Below, piece by piece: positions 1-8,318 of a stretch of 64,000 nucleotides of DNA. The DNA is from DASWJZ01 sp963792885 (GTDB taxonomy: Bacteria > Pseudomonadota > Alphaproteobacteria > Rhizobiales > Afifellaceae): NCBI GenBank assembly GCA_963792885.1, contig CAWBXX010000001.1:62001-126000 (forward strand). The letters are read 5' to 3'. The number at the start of each line of letters is the position of its first letter. Position 1 is the first letter of the stretch. The position numbers and the translations under genes were made by a program. The notes under the pieces were generated by a model. That model worked only from the letters and a program-made list of their open reading frames with translations. It was not told where the DNA came from and ran no database searches.

Positions 1-1454
1 CGAAGAATCCGAGCGCAACGACCAGCGAGAACCCGGCCTTGGCCACTTGGAAGGACGAGCTTCCGGAGAGGAGTGTGCGCAGGACCGGGATGATAATCGT
101 CCCGAAGACGCCGCTTGCGAAAATGACTGGGATGAACAATCCAAGCTCAAAGCCGCGCAGCCCGCCGAAGACGAGGATCATCACGAACACCAGGACAGTC
201 AGGACGAGGCCGCCGACGAAATAGAGCGTGTTCCGCCGGAAGAACTTCTGCTTGTTCTCTGCATCGATGCTCTTCTGGAACTTCTCCATGACGCTCGCGA
301 CCGAGGTTGCGTTTGCCTGCGCGATGCGGCCCCTGCCGTCCTGCTTGTTGACCCATCTCAGGATCTCGCGCTCGCCGGGCGGCAGCGCGTCATAGCCGCC
401 GGGCCACTCGGCCTTGGTCCGCTCGAGCGTCAGCTCTTCGTCCTTCCGCTCGTCGAAGACCACGAGCCCTTTGACGGCGAGCGAGAGCGCCGCGGCGGTG
501 AATTCCCGCCGCGCGTTCATGCCGAAGCCCCAGTTCTTGATGTAGCCGGAGAGCGCCGGCGAAACGCCGTCGGGCGGAGGAGAAGAGCGGGATAATCGTG
601 CCGGCCTTCGGGTCTCGCCCGACCGCGTTCCAGGCGACGAGGTAGTAGCCGAGCACCAGCACGAGGCCGACGCCGCCGATGATCGCGCCGCGGTTGTCGC
701 GCAGGAAATAGCGCGCATTGTCGAGGTCGCTCGGCGGCTCGACGACTCCCGCCGGTATCTCCTCGGCAATGGTGAAGCCCTCGCCCGGCCCGAGCGTGCG
801 CGTCGTTTCAACCGCGAGCACGCCGTCCGTGACGGCGCCGCGCCAGTCGGTGCCGCGCGCACCGTAGAGGCCGGTGTAGGCAATCCAGCGCACCGGCGCA
901 GCCTTATCCGGCAGCGTCACGCGGACGAGCGCCGATGCAATCGGAAAGGACCAGGCGTTGCCGGTCACATTCCAGTAAAGCTCCGCGTGATCCTGGAACC
1001 AGCGGATCTGGCGGTCGGTCTCGTAGGTGAAGACATAGGTGTAGCTGCGACCACGCTCAAGGAAAACGCTCTCCTCGCCGGCATAGATGCGGATGTATTC
1101 GCCCTGGCTCTGCGTGAAGTGCGGCTCGGGCTTCCCGTCGCGCGTGACGGAGAGGAGCTTGAAGCCGACTTCGTGCACCTTGCCGTCGGCATCCTCGAAG
1201 GTGAGCGGGAAGTCGCGATAGATGCCGCGCTTGATCTGGTCGCCCTCGGCGCGGACCTTGATGGTCTCGGCGACGTGCAGCGTGCCGTCCCGCGCGACGG
1301 TGATGTCGGAGCGGAAGCTTTCGATCGTCTCTTCCGCGGCCGCCGGCGATGCGGCTACGAAGAAGGCGGCGAGCAATGCGAGAAGCGCAGGCCCGATGCA
1401 GAAGGCGCGTAACCTCCCCCTCAACGGGGAGGCTAAGGCGTGCGCTCGCGCCAT
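1..1454 (-). CDS. DUF2207 family membrane protein (3' end outside window, frameshifted)
   Basis: Predicted exported membrane protein of the DUF2207 family, cellular role unknown. An N-terminal signal peptide (hydrophobic LLALLAAFFVAASPAAA) is followed by the beta-rich extracytoplasmic DUF2207 domain and a membrane helix near residue 270. The frame breaks at about 578-583: on the coding strand TTCTCCTCCGCCC reads FSSARR, but removing one base gives FSPPDGVSPALSGYIK, the family's usual motif, and that second frame stays open with further membrane helices to the window edge. The ATG at 1454 is preferred because GGAG lies 9 nt upstream; a GTG at 1478 is possible. It sits 33 bp behind lemA on the same strand, a common pairing that suggests an operon. 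Family call firm; the C-terminus is missing. Confidence 0.8.
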
Positions 1455-1487
1455 GTCGGGAATCTCCGCCGTAAGCACCGCGGCGCC

Positions 1488-2051
1488 TCAGGTCTGGAAC
1501 GAGACTTTCGGCACGGCCCGATCGCCGGGCTCCTCGATCTCGAAATACTGGCGCGTGGTGAACCCGAACTGACCGGCGACGAGGCTGCTCGGGAAAGACT
1601 GCACCATCGTGTTCAGGTTGCGCACGGCGCCGTTGTAGTAGCGGCGCGCCATCTGGATTTCGCTTTCCAGATTGCCGAGCTCCTTCTGCAGCTCGAGGAA
1701 GTTGGTGCTCGCCTTCAGCTCCGGATAGTTCTCGGCAACGGCAAGGAGCCGCCCCAGCCCAAGCGAGAGCGCGGCCTCGGCCTTTGCCCTCCCCTCAACG
1801 TCGCCCGGCGGCACGGCCTGCGCGCGGGCGCGAAGCTCGGTAACCTCCTCGAACACGCCGCGCTCGTGACTCGCATACCCCTTCACCGTCTCGATCAGGT
1901 TCGGGACGAGGTCGGCGCGGCGCTTCAGCTGGACGTCGATTCCGCTCCATGCCTCCTCGCTCATCTGCCTGGTCGAGACGAGGCGATTGTAGATGGAAAT
2001 GGCATAGAGGACGGCCGCCACGATTACGGCGGCGATGATCCAGAACGTCAT
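1488..2051 (-). CDS. lemA: LemA family protein
   Basis: LemA family protein of 187 residues. Residues 1-20 form one membrane helix (TFWIIAAVIVAAVLYAISIY). The rest is the helical LemA domain with the typical stretches YNRLVSTRQMSEEAWSGID, QLKRRADLVPNLIETVKGYA and YYNGAVRNLNTMVQSFPSS. LemA proteins are short N-out membrane proteins, often encoded next to DUF2207 or TPM proteins, and their biochemical role is not settled. The DUF2207 gene follows directly on the same strand, so the two probably form one operon. Length and motifs are complete. Confidence 0.92.
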   Translation of the reverse strand: MTFWIIAAVIVAAVLYAISIYNRLVSTRQMSEEAWSGIDVQLKRRADLVPNLIETVKGYASHERGVFEEVTELRARAQAVPPGDVEGRAKAEAALSLGLGRLLAVAENYPELKASTNFLELQKELGNLESEIQMARRYYNGAVRNLNTMVQSFPSSLVAGQFGFTTRQYFEIEEPGDRAVPKVSFQT

Positions 2052-2215
2052 TGAGGGCCTCTCCCTTCAGTCCGGGCCGCGCGTCCGCTTCGGCGGCGCA
2101 TGCTCAATATGCCCGGAATTCCCCGCGGGAAAGGGAAAGTTCCGCCGATTTCCACCGCGGCAAGCGGATGTCCCGAAACGACATTAACCGAAGCTTTGCG
2201 TGTCCTACCGGTAAA

Positions 2216-3836
2216 ATGAAACCCGTGGTGACAGAGCACCCCATGGTATTCAGGGCAGACCGGTTCGTTGACTGGCTGAAAACACGCTCGGGGCGACGCG
2301 TCGTCGTCGACCTCGTCGTGATCGTCGCGTTCGCCGTCGTCGTGCGCGCAGCGACGTTCAACATGAACCTCTTCGAGCGCCTCTACGACTTCAGCCGCCA
2401 GCATGAAGGCGCCCAGATCGACGAATTGATGGTGACCCTGACGATCGCGAGCCTGGCCTTCGTTGCCTTCGGCGTCCGGCGCGTCCAGGATCAGCGTCGC
2501 GAGCTCGCGCTCCGGCACGCCGCCGAGCGGCACGCGCTCATGCTCGCCGAGCAGGACCAGCTGACCGGTCTGCCGAACAGGCGCCGCTTCTACGATTCGC
2601 TGTCGGCGATAAAGGGAGACGACGACGGCTGCGCCCTCTTCCTCCTCGACCTCGACGGGTTCAAGCAAGTCAACGACGTCTTCGGGCACGCAGCCGGCGA
2701 CGCGGCGCTGAAGGCGGTCGCGCAGAGGCTACGATCCATCAGCGACGAGCGGATGCTGCCCGCGCGCCTCGGCGGCGACGAGTTCGCGCTTCTCGCCCAT
2801 AACGTCGTCAACGCCGACGAGACCTCGCGCATCGCCCGAAATCTGATTGACGCGATCGACGCGCCGATCATTACGGCCGGCGTCGAGCAAATGCTCAATG
2901 TCTCTGTGGGCATAACGCTGATCGAAGAGAGCGTCGAAAACCCCGAGGAGTATCTGCGCCGGGCGGATACCGCTCTTTACCGCGCCAAGCGCGAGCCGGG
3001 CTCCTCGTTCGCGACCTACGAGCCGTGGATGGACCGCGATCTGACCGAGCAGGTCAAGCTTGAGCGCGACCTCGTGGAGGCGCTGGCGGCGAAAGAGATC
3101 GTGCCGCACTACCAGCCGATCGTCGATCTGAAGACCGGCCAGATCCTGAAGTTCGAGGCGCTCGCCCGTTGGCGGCACAAGAACTCGGGGCGACGTTGCA
3201 CCTACAATCTTCGTCGCGCTCGCGGAAGATCGCGGCCACATCGCACAGCTCACGGAGACGATCCTCGAACAGGCATGCCGCGACGCCTGCGCCTGGCCGT
3301 CAAACATAGAGCTTGCGGTGAACCTCTCGCCGGTCCTCATCCAAAGCAGCGCGTTCGGATTGAAGCTCGCCAAGATCCTTGCGGAGACCGGGCTAGCCGC
3401 AAGCCGCCTCGAACTTGAGATCACGGAGCAGGCTCTTCGGGCCGATGCCGACCTCGTACAGGCTTTCCTTGAGAACTTGAGGTCGCTCGGGGTTCGTATC
3501 GCGCTCGACGACTTCGGCACCGGCTATTCGAGCCTGTCGCGGCTCAGGCGTCTTCCTTTCGACGAGCTCAAGATCGACGGCAGCTTCGTGCAGAGCATGA
3601 GCGAGAGCGCCGACCGGATGCTCTTCGTGCGCACGATCCTGGAACTTGGCCATGGTCTCGGGCTGACGGTGACCGCGGAAGGTATCGAAGAGCCAGAGCA
3701 GCGCCAGCTCCTCCTCGCGGAAGGCTGCACGCAGGGTCAGGGCTTCCTGTTCAGCAAGGCTGTGCCGCCGGAAGCCGTTCTCCACCTGCTGGAGGAGCAG
3801 AAGAAGACCACTGCGCGCGGCAGAACTTCCGTCTAG
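2216..3836 (+). CDS. GGDEF-EAL diguanylate cyclase/phosphodiesterase (frameshifted)
   Basis: Membrane protein that should make and/or break cyclic di-GMP. Two N-terminal membrane helices (VVVDLVVIVAFAVVV and VTLTIASLAFVAFGV) lead into a GGDEF domain with an intact LGGDEFAL site, then an EAL domain. No RxxD inhibitory site lies before GGDEF (the sequence there is DERMLPARL). EAL motifs are present: FEALARWR, LELEITEQ, DDFGTGYSSL, KIDGSF, EGIEEPEQ, so both domains look catalytic. At about 3187-3190 a GGGG run breaks the frame; with one G fewer it reads RHKNSGDVAPTIFVALAED, the expected EAL sequence. The start is uncertain (ATG 2168, 2216 or 2243). It is divergent from lemA, and its stop overlaps the end of the opposing gene by 4 bp. 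Confidence 0.88.
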
Positions 3837-4345
3837 CGGTCGCGGACGTGCGTTATGCGCGTCTCCGGCGCCGGCCGCGGAGGCGACGAGGAGAACGCAA
3901 AGTCGACCGCTTCCAGAACCTGCCGCTCCGGTGCCTCTTCGGCGGAGAAGCCAATGCGCACCGCCATGCCATGCCCCGAGACCAGGTCCTTCAGCCGGTC
4001 CTGCAGCCGCTGCAGGGCGAAGGGCTCGAGCGGAATAGTGAGCACGGCGTCCTGTGGCGCGAGCACCAGGTCTAGGCGCTTGCGGGCGTCCGCCTTCACA
4101 ATCATGGCGCGCGCGGAATGGACACAGCGCTCGCCGGTAGAGGTCCGGTAGCCGATCTCGCCGACGAGGATGATTCCCTCGCCTTCCTCGCGCCCGCTTC
4201 GCCCAAGGCGGACGTTGAACGTCCATCCCGTGGCACTGAACAGCATGGATGCCTTCGGAACGGGTTTCGACCGTACGCGGCCGCCCAGTTCGATGCTGAT
4301 TTCGCGCGCGGGTCCGCGCGCCTCCAGGCTCCCTTCGATCATCAT
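3833..4345 (-). CDS. Hypothetical protein translationally coupled to glyQ
   Basis: Protein of about 170 residues that I do not recognise. It has no signal peptide, membrane helix or clear motif; the middle holds SATGWTFNVRLGR and ILVGEIGYRTSTGERCV, suggesting a beta-rich soluble fold, and the C-terminal 20 residues are Pro/Ser/Arg-rich. The start is chosen from context: ATG at 4345 overlaps the glyQ stop in an ATGATGA arrangement, which implies translational coupling. Longer in-frame starts would lie inside glyQ. In many bacteria the beta subunit gene glyS follows glyQ; here this unknown gene takes that place and then meets the convergent GGDEF-EAL gene. Real gene likely from the coupling; function unknown. 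Confidence 0.65.
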   Translation of the reverse strand: MMIEGSLEARGPAREISIELGGRVRSKPVPKASMLFSATGWTFNVRLGRSGREEGEGIILVGEIGYRTSTGERCVHSARAMIVKADARKRLDLVLAPQDAVLTIPLEPFALQRLQDRLKDLVSGHGMAVRIGFSAEEAPERQVLEAVDFAFSSSPPRPAPETRITHVRDR

Positions 4346-5286
4346 TTCAAGCGCCCCCCGCCTGCGGTTTCGAGCCAAGCCGCACCGCAGGACTTTGCCA
4401 GATTTCGCACCCGCAAGATATAGCTCTGCCGCTCTGTCACGGAGATGACGCCGCGGGCATCCAGCAGGTTAAAAACGTGACTCGCCTTAATGCACTGGTC
4501 GTAGGCCGGAAGCGCAAGCTTATGCATGCCCCCGTCTTCCGGTCTGCCGGCCTCCAATAAGGCCGAACACTCCTTTTCCGCGTCCTCGAAATGCCGTTTC
4601 AGCATCTCGGTGTCCGCGTATTCGAAATTAAACCGCGAATACTCCTCTTCTGCCTGCCTGAAAACGTCGCCGTAGCTGACCTTCTCGTTTCCGGCGCGGC
4701 CATTAAAATTCAGATCGAAGACATTGTCGACGCCCTGCACGTACATTGCAAGACGCTCCAGCCCATAGGTCAGCTCGCCGGACACCGGCGCGCACTCAAA
4801 GCCAGCGACCTGCTGGAAATAGGTGAACTGCGACACCTCCATCCCATCGCACCAGCACTCCCAGCCGAGCCCCCAGGCGCCGAGTGTCGGGCTCTCCCAA
4901 TCGTCCTCGACGAAACGGAGGTCATGGAGAAGCGGATCGATGCCGATCGCAGCGAGCGAGCCGAGATAGAGGTCCTGCAGGTCGGGCGGCGACGGCTTCA
5001 GGATTACCTGGAACTGGTAGTAGTGCTGCAGCCGGTTCGGGTTCTCGCCGTAGCGGCCATCCTTCGGCCGGCGCGACGGTTGGACGTAGGCGGCGTTCCA
5101 TGGCCTCGGCCCAAGCGCGCGAAGGGTCGTCGCCGGGTGGAACGTGCCGGCGCCGACTTCAATGTCGTAGGGCTGCAGGATGACGCAGCCGTAGTCCGCC
5201 CAATAACGCTCAAGCGCCAGGATCAGCCCCTGGAAGGAGCGGCGCGGGTCCATGTGCTCGGCGTCGGCGGTGACGGGCGCGCTCAC
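4342..5286 (-). CDS. glyQ: Glycine--tRNA ligase alpha subunit
   Basis: Alpha chain of the heterotetrameric bacterial glycyl-tRNA synthetase, a cytoplasmic enzyme that charges tRNA-Gly with glycine using ATP. The protein (314 residues) carries the class II core typical of GlyQ: WADYGCVILQPYDIEVGAG, FHPATTLRALGP, AYVQPSRRPKDGRYGENPN, QHYYQFQVILKPSP, WGLGWECWCDGMEVSQFTYF and GLERLAMYVQGV. The start at 5286 is GTG; an ATG at 5253 is an alternative. GlyQ needs a beta subunit, but no glyS is found in this window; the downstream position holds an unrelated coupled gene. Identity is certain, and glyS must lie elsewhere. Confidence 0.97.
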   Translation of the reverse strand: MSAPVTADAEHMDPRRSFQGLILALERYWADYGCVILQPYDIEVGAGTFHPATTLRALGPRPWNAAYVQPSRRPKDGRYGENPNRLQHYYQFQVILKPSPPDLQDLYLGSLAAIGIDPLLHDLRFVEDDWESPTLGAWGLGWECWCDGMEVSQFTYFQQVAGFECAPVSGELTYGLERLAMYVQGVDNVFDLNFNGRAGNEKVSYGDVFRQAEEEYSRFNFEYADTEMLKRHFEDAEKECSALLEAGRPEDGGMHKLALPAYDQCIKASHVFNLLDARGVISVTERQSYILRVRNLAKSCGAAWLETAGGGRLK

Positions 5287-5427
5287 GCGAATTCCAGTCG
5301 GATCGGCTTGGAAGTCGGCGGATGCGTGCCACGCAGCACTCAGCCGGTCAAGTCAGCGAACCCCCACGCGAATCGGATGTGGAGAATGCCGGCTGAACTC
5401 AGGGCGAGGCGGGTTTCTACCAGGCTG

Positions 5428-5982
5428 CTACTTCCCGCTGGACTGACCGCCCATCATCCCGCCGCCCGTCATCCCGCCCTGGTTGTTCATCATCATATGC
5501 GAGCCGCCGGAATCCTCGTCGCCTTGCATATGCTCCTTGATGTCCGCCGGAATGTCGTCCTCGGAGAAGGTCTTCTGCACGGCCGCATTGTGGACGAAGG
5601 CGACAATGTCGGCGAGGTCCTGACCGGTGAACTCGATCTGCCCTCCGAGCTCGTCGTTCTGCATCGCGATCATCGGCTCGGCGCCCTTCCACATCTTCGC
5701 GAAGAAATCGAACGGGTTCATCACAGGGTCCATCGTGACAGCATCAAGCGCCGGCGCGTCGGTTCCGCCGACGCCGTTGATCGAGTGACAGACGACGCAC
5801 CCTTTGCCGGCGAAAAGCTCCTTGCCGTGCTCGGCATCCATCGATGGCAGCACGAGCCCCGGAGCAACCGCAACTCCCGTCGGTCCGGCAGCACCCGCAG
5901 GCGTGAGGAGATAGGCGCTACCGGTGAGGACAAAAGCGGTTCCCACGGCGGCCGCAACGCTCCTTCTCGCTCGGCGTCTCAT
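5428..5982 (-). CDS. Periplasmic c-type cytochrome with Met/Gly-rich tail
   Basis: Exported class I cytochrome c of 184 residues. The N-terminus has a basic region plus hydrophobic core (RRRARRSVAAAVGTAFVLTG) as signal peptide or anchor. One haem site CVVCH follows the motif LFAGKG; a Met in AEPMIAMQND is a candidate sixth ligand; QDLADIVAFVHN is the usual last helix. The final 30 residues are a low-complexity tail rich in Met, Gly and Asn (SHMMMNNQGGMTGGGMMGG), reminiscent of metal-binding tails. A good ribosome site (GGAGGA, 8 nt before ATG) supports the start. It follows the SHOCT protein gene on the same strand. The electron partner is not evident. Confidence 0.9.
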   Translation of the reverse strand: MRRRARRSVAAAVGTAFVLTGSAYLLTPAGAAGPTGVAVAPGLVLPSMDAEHGKELFAGKGCVVCHSINGVGGTDAPALDAVTMDPVMNPFDFFAKMWKGAEPMIAMQNDELGGQIEFTGQDLADIVAFVHNAAVQKTFSEDDIPADIKEHMQGDEDSGGSHMMMNNQGGMTGGGMMGGQSSGK

Positions 5983-6117
5983 AGTGCGATCCTCCCAATC
6001 GTTTCTTGCTGCTCTGCCTCATGCGTCCGTGATCAAACGGGCGCAGCGGTTGCCGTTCGGAGTACTTCGCTTGCTCCTTCACTTCGCCTCGATGCGACGC
6101 GATGCGAAGGGCCGCGC

Positions 6118-6444
6118 TTAGCTGGCGAGTACCTTCCGGCGCTCTTCGTATTCAGTCTTGTCGATCTCGCCGCGCGCAAACCTCTCCTGCAGGACTTGCA
6201 GCGCGGAATTTGCCGTCGGAGCGGAAACGGTGCGATCGGAGCCGCCCCTAAATCCGCGCACCGCCAGGACAATCAACAAAACGATCAGCGCCCAGAACAC
6301 GATCATTCCGAACCCTCCGCCGAAACCCCATCCCCAATCGCGATGGAACATCCAGCCGTGGTCCGGCCACGTCTGCGACCAGGCCGGCGACGCAGCGCCA
6401 AGCGCCAACGCCGAAAGCCCCCAAGGAAGCGATCTCATTGTCAT
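6118..6444 (-). CDS. SHOCT-domain small membrane protein
   Basis: Protein of about 108 residues. A signal-like N-terminus (RSLPWGLSALALGAASPAWS) is followed by an aromatic Gly-rich linker (WGWGFGGGFG), one membrane helix (MIVFWALIVLLIVLAV) and a C-terminal SHOCT domain (ALQVLQERFARGEIDKTEYEERRKVL). SHOCT is a short C-terminal helical motif of unknown function, common at the end of small membrane proteins. The start is ATG 6444 or 6438; longer starts lack leader character. It lies upstream of the Met-rich cytochrome on the same strand, 135 bp away, so the two may share a transcript. A TTGA-N6-TCAA box lies about 97 bp upstream of this start. Confidence 0.8.
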   Translation of the reverse strand: MTMRSLPWGLSALALGAASPAWSQTWPDHGWMFHRDWGWGFGGGFGMIVFWALIVLLIVLAVRGFRGGSDRTVSAPTANSALQVLQERFARGEIDKTEYEERRKVLAS

Positions 6445-6540
6445 GATTCCCACGCCTTCTCTCTCACGCGGGCGGTGCAAACGCTCGCCCACTTGCAAGC
6501 CCCACTTGATAAATAGTGCCCGATTTCGCCGTTTCCACGA

Positions 6541-6554
6541 TTGATCGAGGTCAA
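6541..6554. promoter_or_regulatory. FNR/FixK-type box
   Basis: TTGATCGAGGTCAA is a perfect TTGA-N6-TCAA palindrome, the consensus for FNR/FixK/Anr-class Crp-family regulators, which respond to low oxygen or related signals. It lies in the 286 bp gap between the divergent SHOCT-cytochrome genes (minus) and the flavin module (plus), about 97 bp from the SHOCT start and 177 bp from the FMN-binding start. Distance favours the minus-strand pair. Binding is inferred from sequence only. Confidence 0.55.
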
Positions 6555-6642
6555 TCGCCCGCGTGGGTTTTGAGCCTTACGCGCCGGTCGCCGCGGGCTT
6601 CTCGCCGCAGAACGTGGACGAAATGTAATCGTCGGAGGCGCC

Positions 6643-6663
6643 GGCTGTCAGCCGGCTGTCAGC
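6643..6663. promoter_or_regulatory. Tandem TGTCAGC repeats, 11 bp period
   Basis: GGCTGTCAGC occurs at 6643-6652 and again at 6654-6663, an exact 11 bp repeat 68 bp upstream of the FMN-binding gene. Direct hexamer-like repeats one helical turn apart are the usual target of dimeric OmpR/PhoB-family response regulators; the PhoB half site is CTGTCAT. The same half site with the same period is seen at 46487-46539 before the SHP operon. The regulator is unknown. Confidence 0.5.
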
Positions 6664-6730
6664 TTGCTTTTGCGATACCGCGACGAACGCCGGACGCACT
6701 CCGCTTCGGCACTGACGAAATCACAAGCGC

Positions 6731-7570
6731 ATGAGAAAGATCGCTCTCTCCCTCCTGGTCGTCGCCGCATCCGGCGCCTACGTTTGGAGCCAATCCGGTG
6801 GCGCCATTTCCGCCGATCCCCTGGGCTCCGCGGCGGCAGGCCCCATCTCGAACAACGACGACGTCCAAACGGGCAGCATCGAGAGGCGGCAGCCCGTCCA
6901 GCCCGCCGTCTTCAGCGTCCCCGCGGTCGCGCAAATCAAACCGGCCACGGAGAGTGTGTGGTCGGGAGACGACGAAGACAATTCGGAGGTCGAGCGCTTG
7001 CTCGCCGCCCGGCCGGCTGACGATACGCCCACATCGCCAAGCCGGCCGGTGTCGATCACCACGGCGGCGCTTCCGGTAGCTCCGCCGGCGCCCCCCGCCC
7101 CGCAGAGCCAAGATGCTCAGGCAGAGGCGCAGACGGCAATTCCCCTCGCGCCAGACACACCCGACCTGCCTCCTGCCCCACCGGCGGCTGTCGAAGCTCG
7201 CCTGCCCCGGCCGCGGCCGGACTATCGCCCGCCAGCGGCGGTCCAACCGGTCACGCGCGTTGCGATGAGGATGGTGTCGAACGGGAGATACGCGGACGGC
7301 ACCTACACCGGCCCGGTCGTCGACGCTTACTACGGCCTCGTCCAGATCCAGGCGATCGTGCAGCGTGGCCAGATCGCCGACATCGCAGTGCTGCAATATC
7401 CGTCCGACCGGCGGCTGTCGGTGCGCATCAACCGCTACGCCCTGCCGCTGCTCCGCGACGAGGTGGTGAGCGCCCAGAGCGCCAATGTGGACATCGTCTC
7501 CGGCGCCACGCTGACCAGCGAAGCTTTCATCCGGTCGCTGGGCAGCGCCCTGAGATCGGCAGGAGCCTAG
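6731..7570 (+). CDS. FMN-binding (flavinylated) extracytoplasmic protein
   Basis: Membrane-anchored or secreted electron-transfer flavoprotein of 279 residues. Residues 1-20 (RKIALSLLVVAASGAYVW) look like a signal anchor. Residues about 20-175 are a low-complexity Pro/Ala-rich linker. The C-terminal FMN_bind domain (about 180-279) ends with VDIVSGATLTSEAF, where SGAT spans about 257-260; in this family the Thr is the site where ApbE attaches FMN through a phosphoester. The next two genes encode ApbE and a membrane NAD(P)H dehydrogenase-like fusion, so the protein is probably the outward electron carrier of that module. The long Pro-rich linker could let the flavin domain reach across the periplasm. 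No haem site is present. Confidence 0.87.
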   Translation: MRKIALSLLVVAASGAYVWSQSGGAISADPLGSAAAGPISNNDDVQTGSIERRQPVQPAVFSVPAVAQIKPATESVWSGDDEDNSEVERLLAARPADDTPTSPSRPVSITTAALPVAPPAPPAPQSQDAQAEAQTAIPLAPDTPDLPPAPPAAVEARLPRPRPDYRPPAAVQPVTRVAMRMVSNGRYADGTYTGPVVDAYYGLVQIQAIVQRGQIADIAVLQYPSDRRLSVRINRYALPLLRDEVVSAQSANVDIVSGATLTSEAFIRSLGSALRSAGA

Positions 7571-7574
7571 TCCC

Positions 7575-8318
7575 GTGCGCGCCACGCGGATTCTGATGGG
7601 CATGCCCATCACGGTCGACGTAGTCGGCGCGTTGGACAGCTGCCTTCTCGACTGGGTCTTCGCCTATTTCGACGAAGTCGATCGGCGCTTCAGCACCTAC
7701 AAACCCGACAGCGAGATATCGGAGATCAACCAGGGGCGTCTCGTCAGATCCGGCTACAGCGACGAGATGCGCGAAGTGCTGGCGCTCGCCGAGGCGACCA
7801 AGTGCGAGACCGACGGCTACTTTGACATCCGCAAGGCGGACGGCTCGCTCGATCCATCCGGCATCGTGAAAGGCTGGGCAATCCGTAACGCCGCTGCGAT
7901 TCTCGCGGATGCAGGCGTACGCGACTTCTTCATCGATGCCGGCGGCGACATCCAATCGTGGGGCAAGAACGCGTCTGGAGAAGAGTGGAGCGTCGGCATC
8001 CGCAACCCGTTCAACGAAACGGAGATCATCAAGATCGTCTATCCGCACGGCCGCGGCGTCGCCACGTCGGGCAACTATGTCCGCGGCCAACACATCTACG
8101 ATCCGCACGCGCCCGACGCGCCGCCCGCGGACATCGTCAGCCTGACCGTCATCGGGCCTGACGTGCTCGAAGCCGACCGCTTCGCGACCGCCGCTTTTGC
8201 CATGGGCAAGTTGGGCATCGAATTCATCGAAGACATGCCGGGCCTTGAGGGCTACGTCGTCCACAGCGGCGGGCGCGGCACCTTGACCAGCGGCTTTGCA
8301 GCATGTTGCGCGCCATGA
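7575..8318 (+). CDS. apbE: FAD:protein FMN transferase
   Basis: ApbE-family flavin transferase of 247 residues, which cleaves FAD and links FMN to a Thr in SGAT-type motifs. Family motifs include LMGMPITV at the start, FSTYKPDSEISEIN, DPSGIVKGWAI, FIDAGGDIQSWG and GVATSGNY, with the usual C-terminal A-D-xx-T-A pattern (EADRFATAAFAMG). It begins with GTG 4 bp after the FMN-binding gene and overlaps the next gene by 16 bp, so it is in one operon with its likely substrate. Odd point: the protein starts directly at the catalytic domain, with no signal peptide or lipobox, while most ApbE proteins act in the periplasm. It could modify its target before export. Confidence 0.92.
   Translation: MRATRILMGMPITVDVVGALDSCLLDWVFAYFDEVDRRFSTYKPDSEISEINQGRLVRSGYSDEMREVLALAEATKCETDGYFDIRKADGSLDPSGIVKGWAIRNAAAILADAGVRDFFIDAGGDIQSWGKNASGEEWSVGIRNPFNETEIIKIVYPHGRGVATSGNYVRGQHIYDPHAPDAPPADIVSLTVIGPDVLEADRFATAAFAMGKLGIEFIEDMPGLEGYVVHSGGRGTLTSGFAACCAP

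Noticed and set aside
4591..6516. A 641-codon open frame on the plus strand
   Set aside because: It is antisense to glyQ, the cytochrome and the SHOCT gene. Its product is rich in Arg, His and Asp without any domain, the usual shadow in GC-rich coding DNA.
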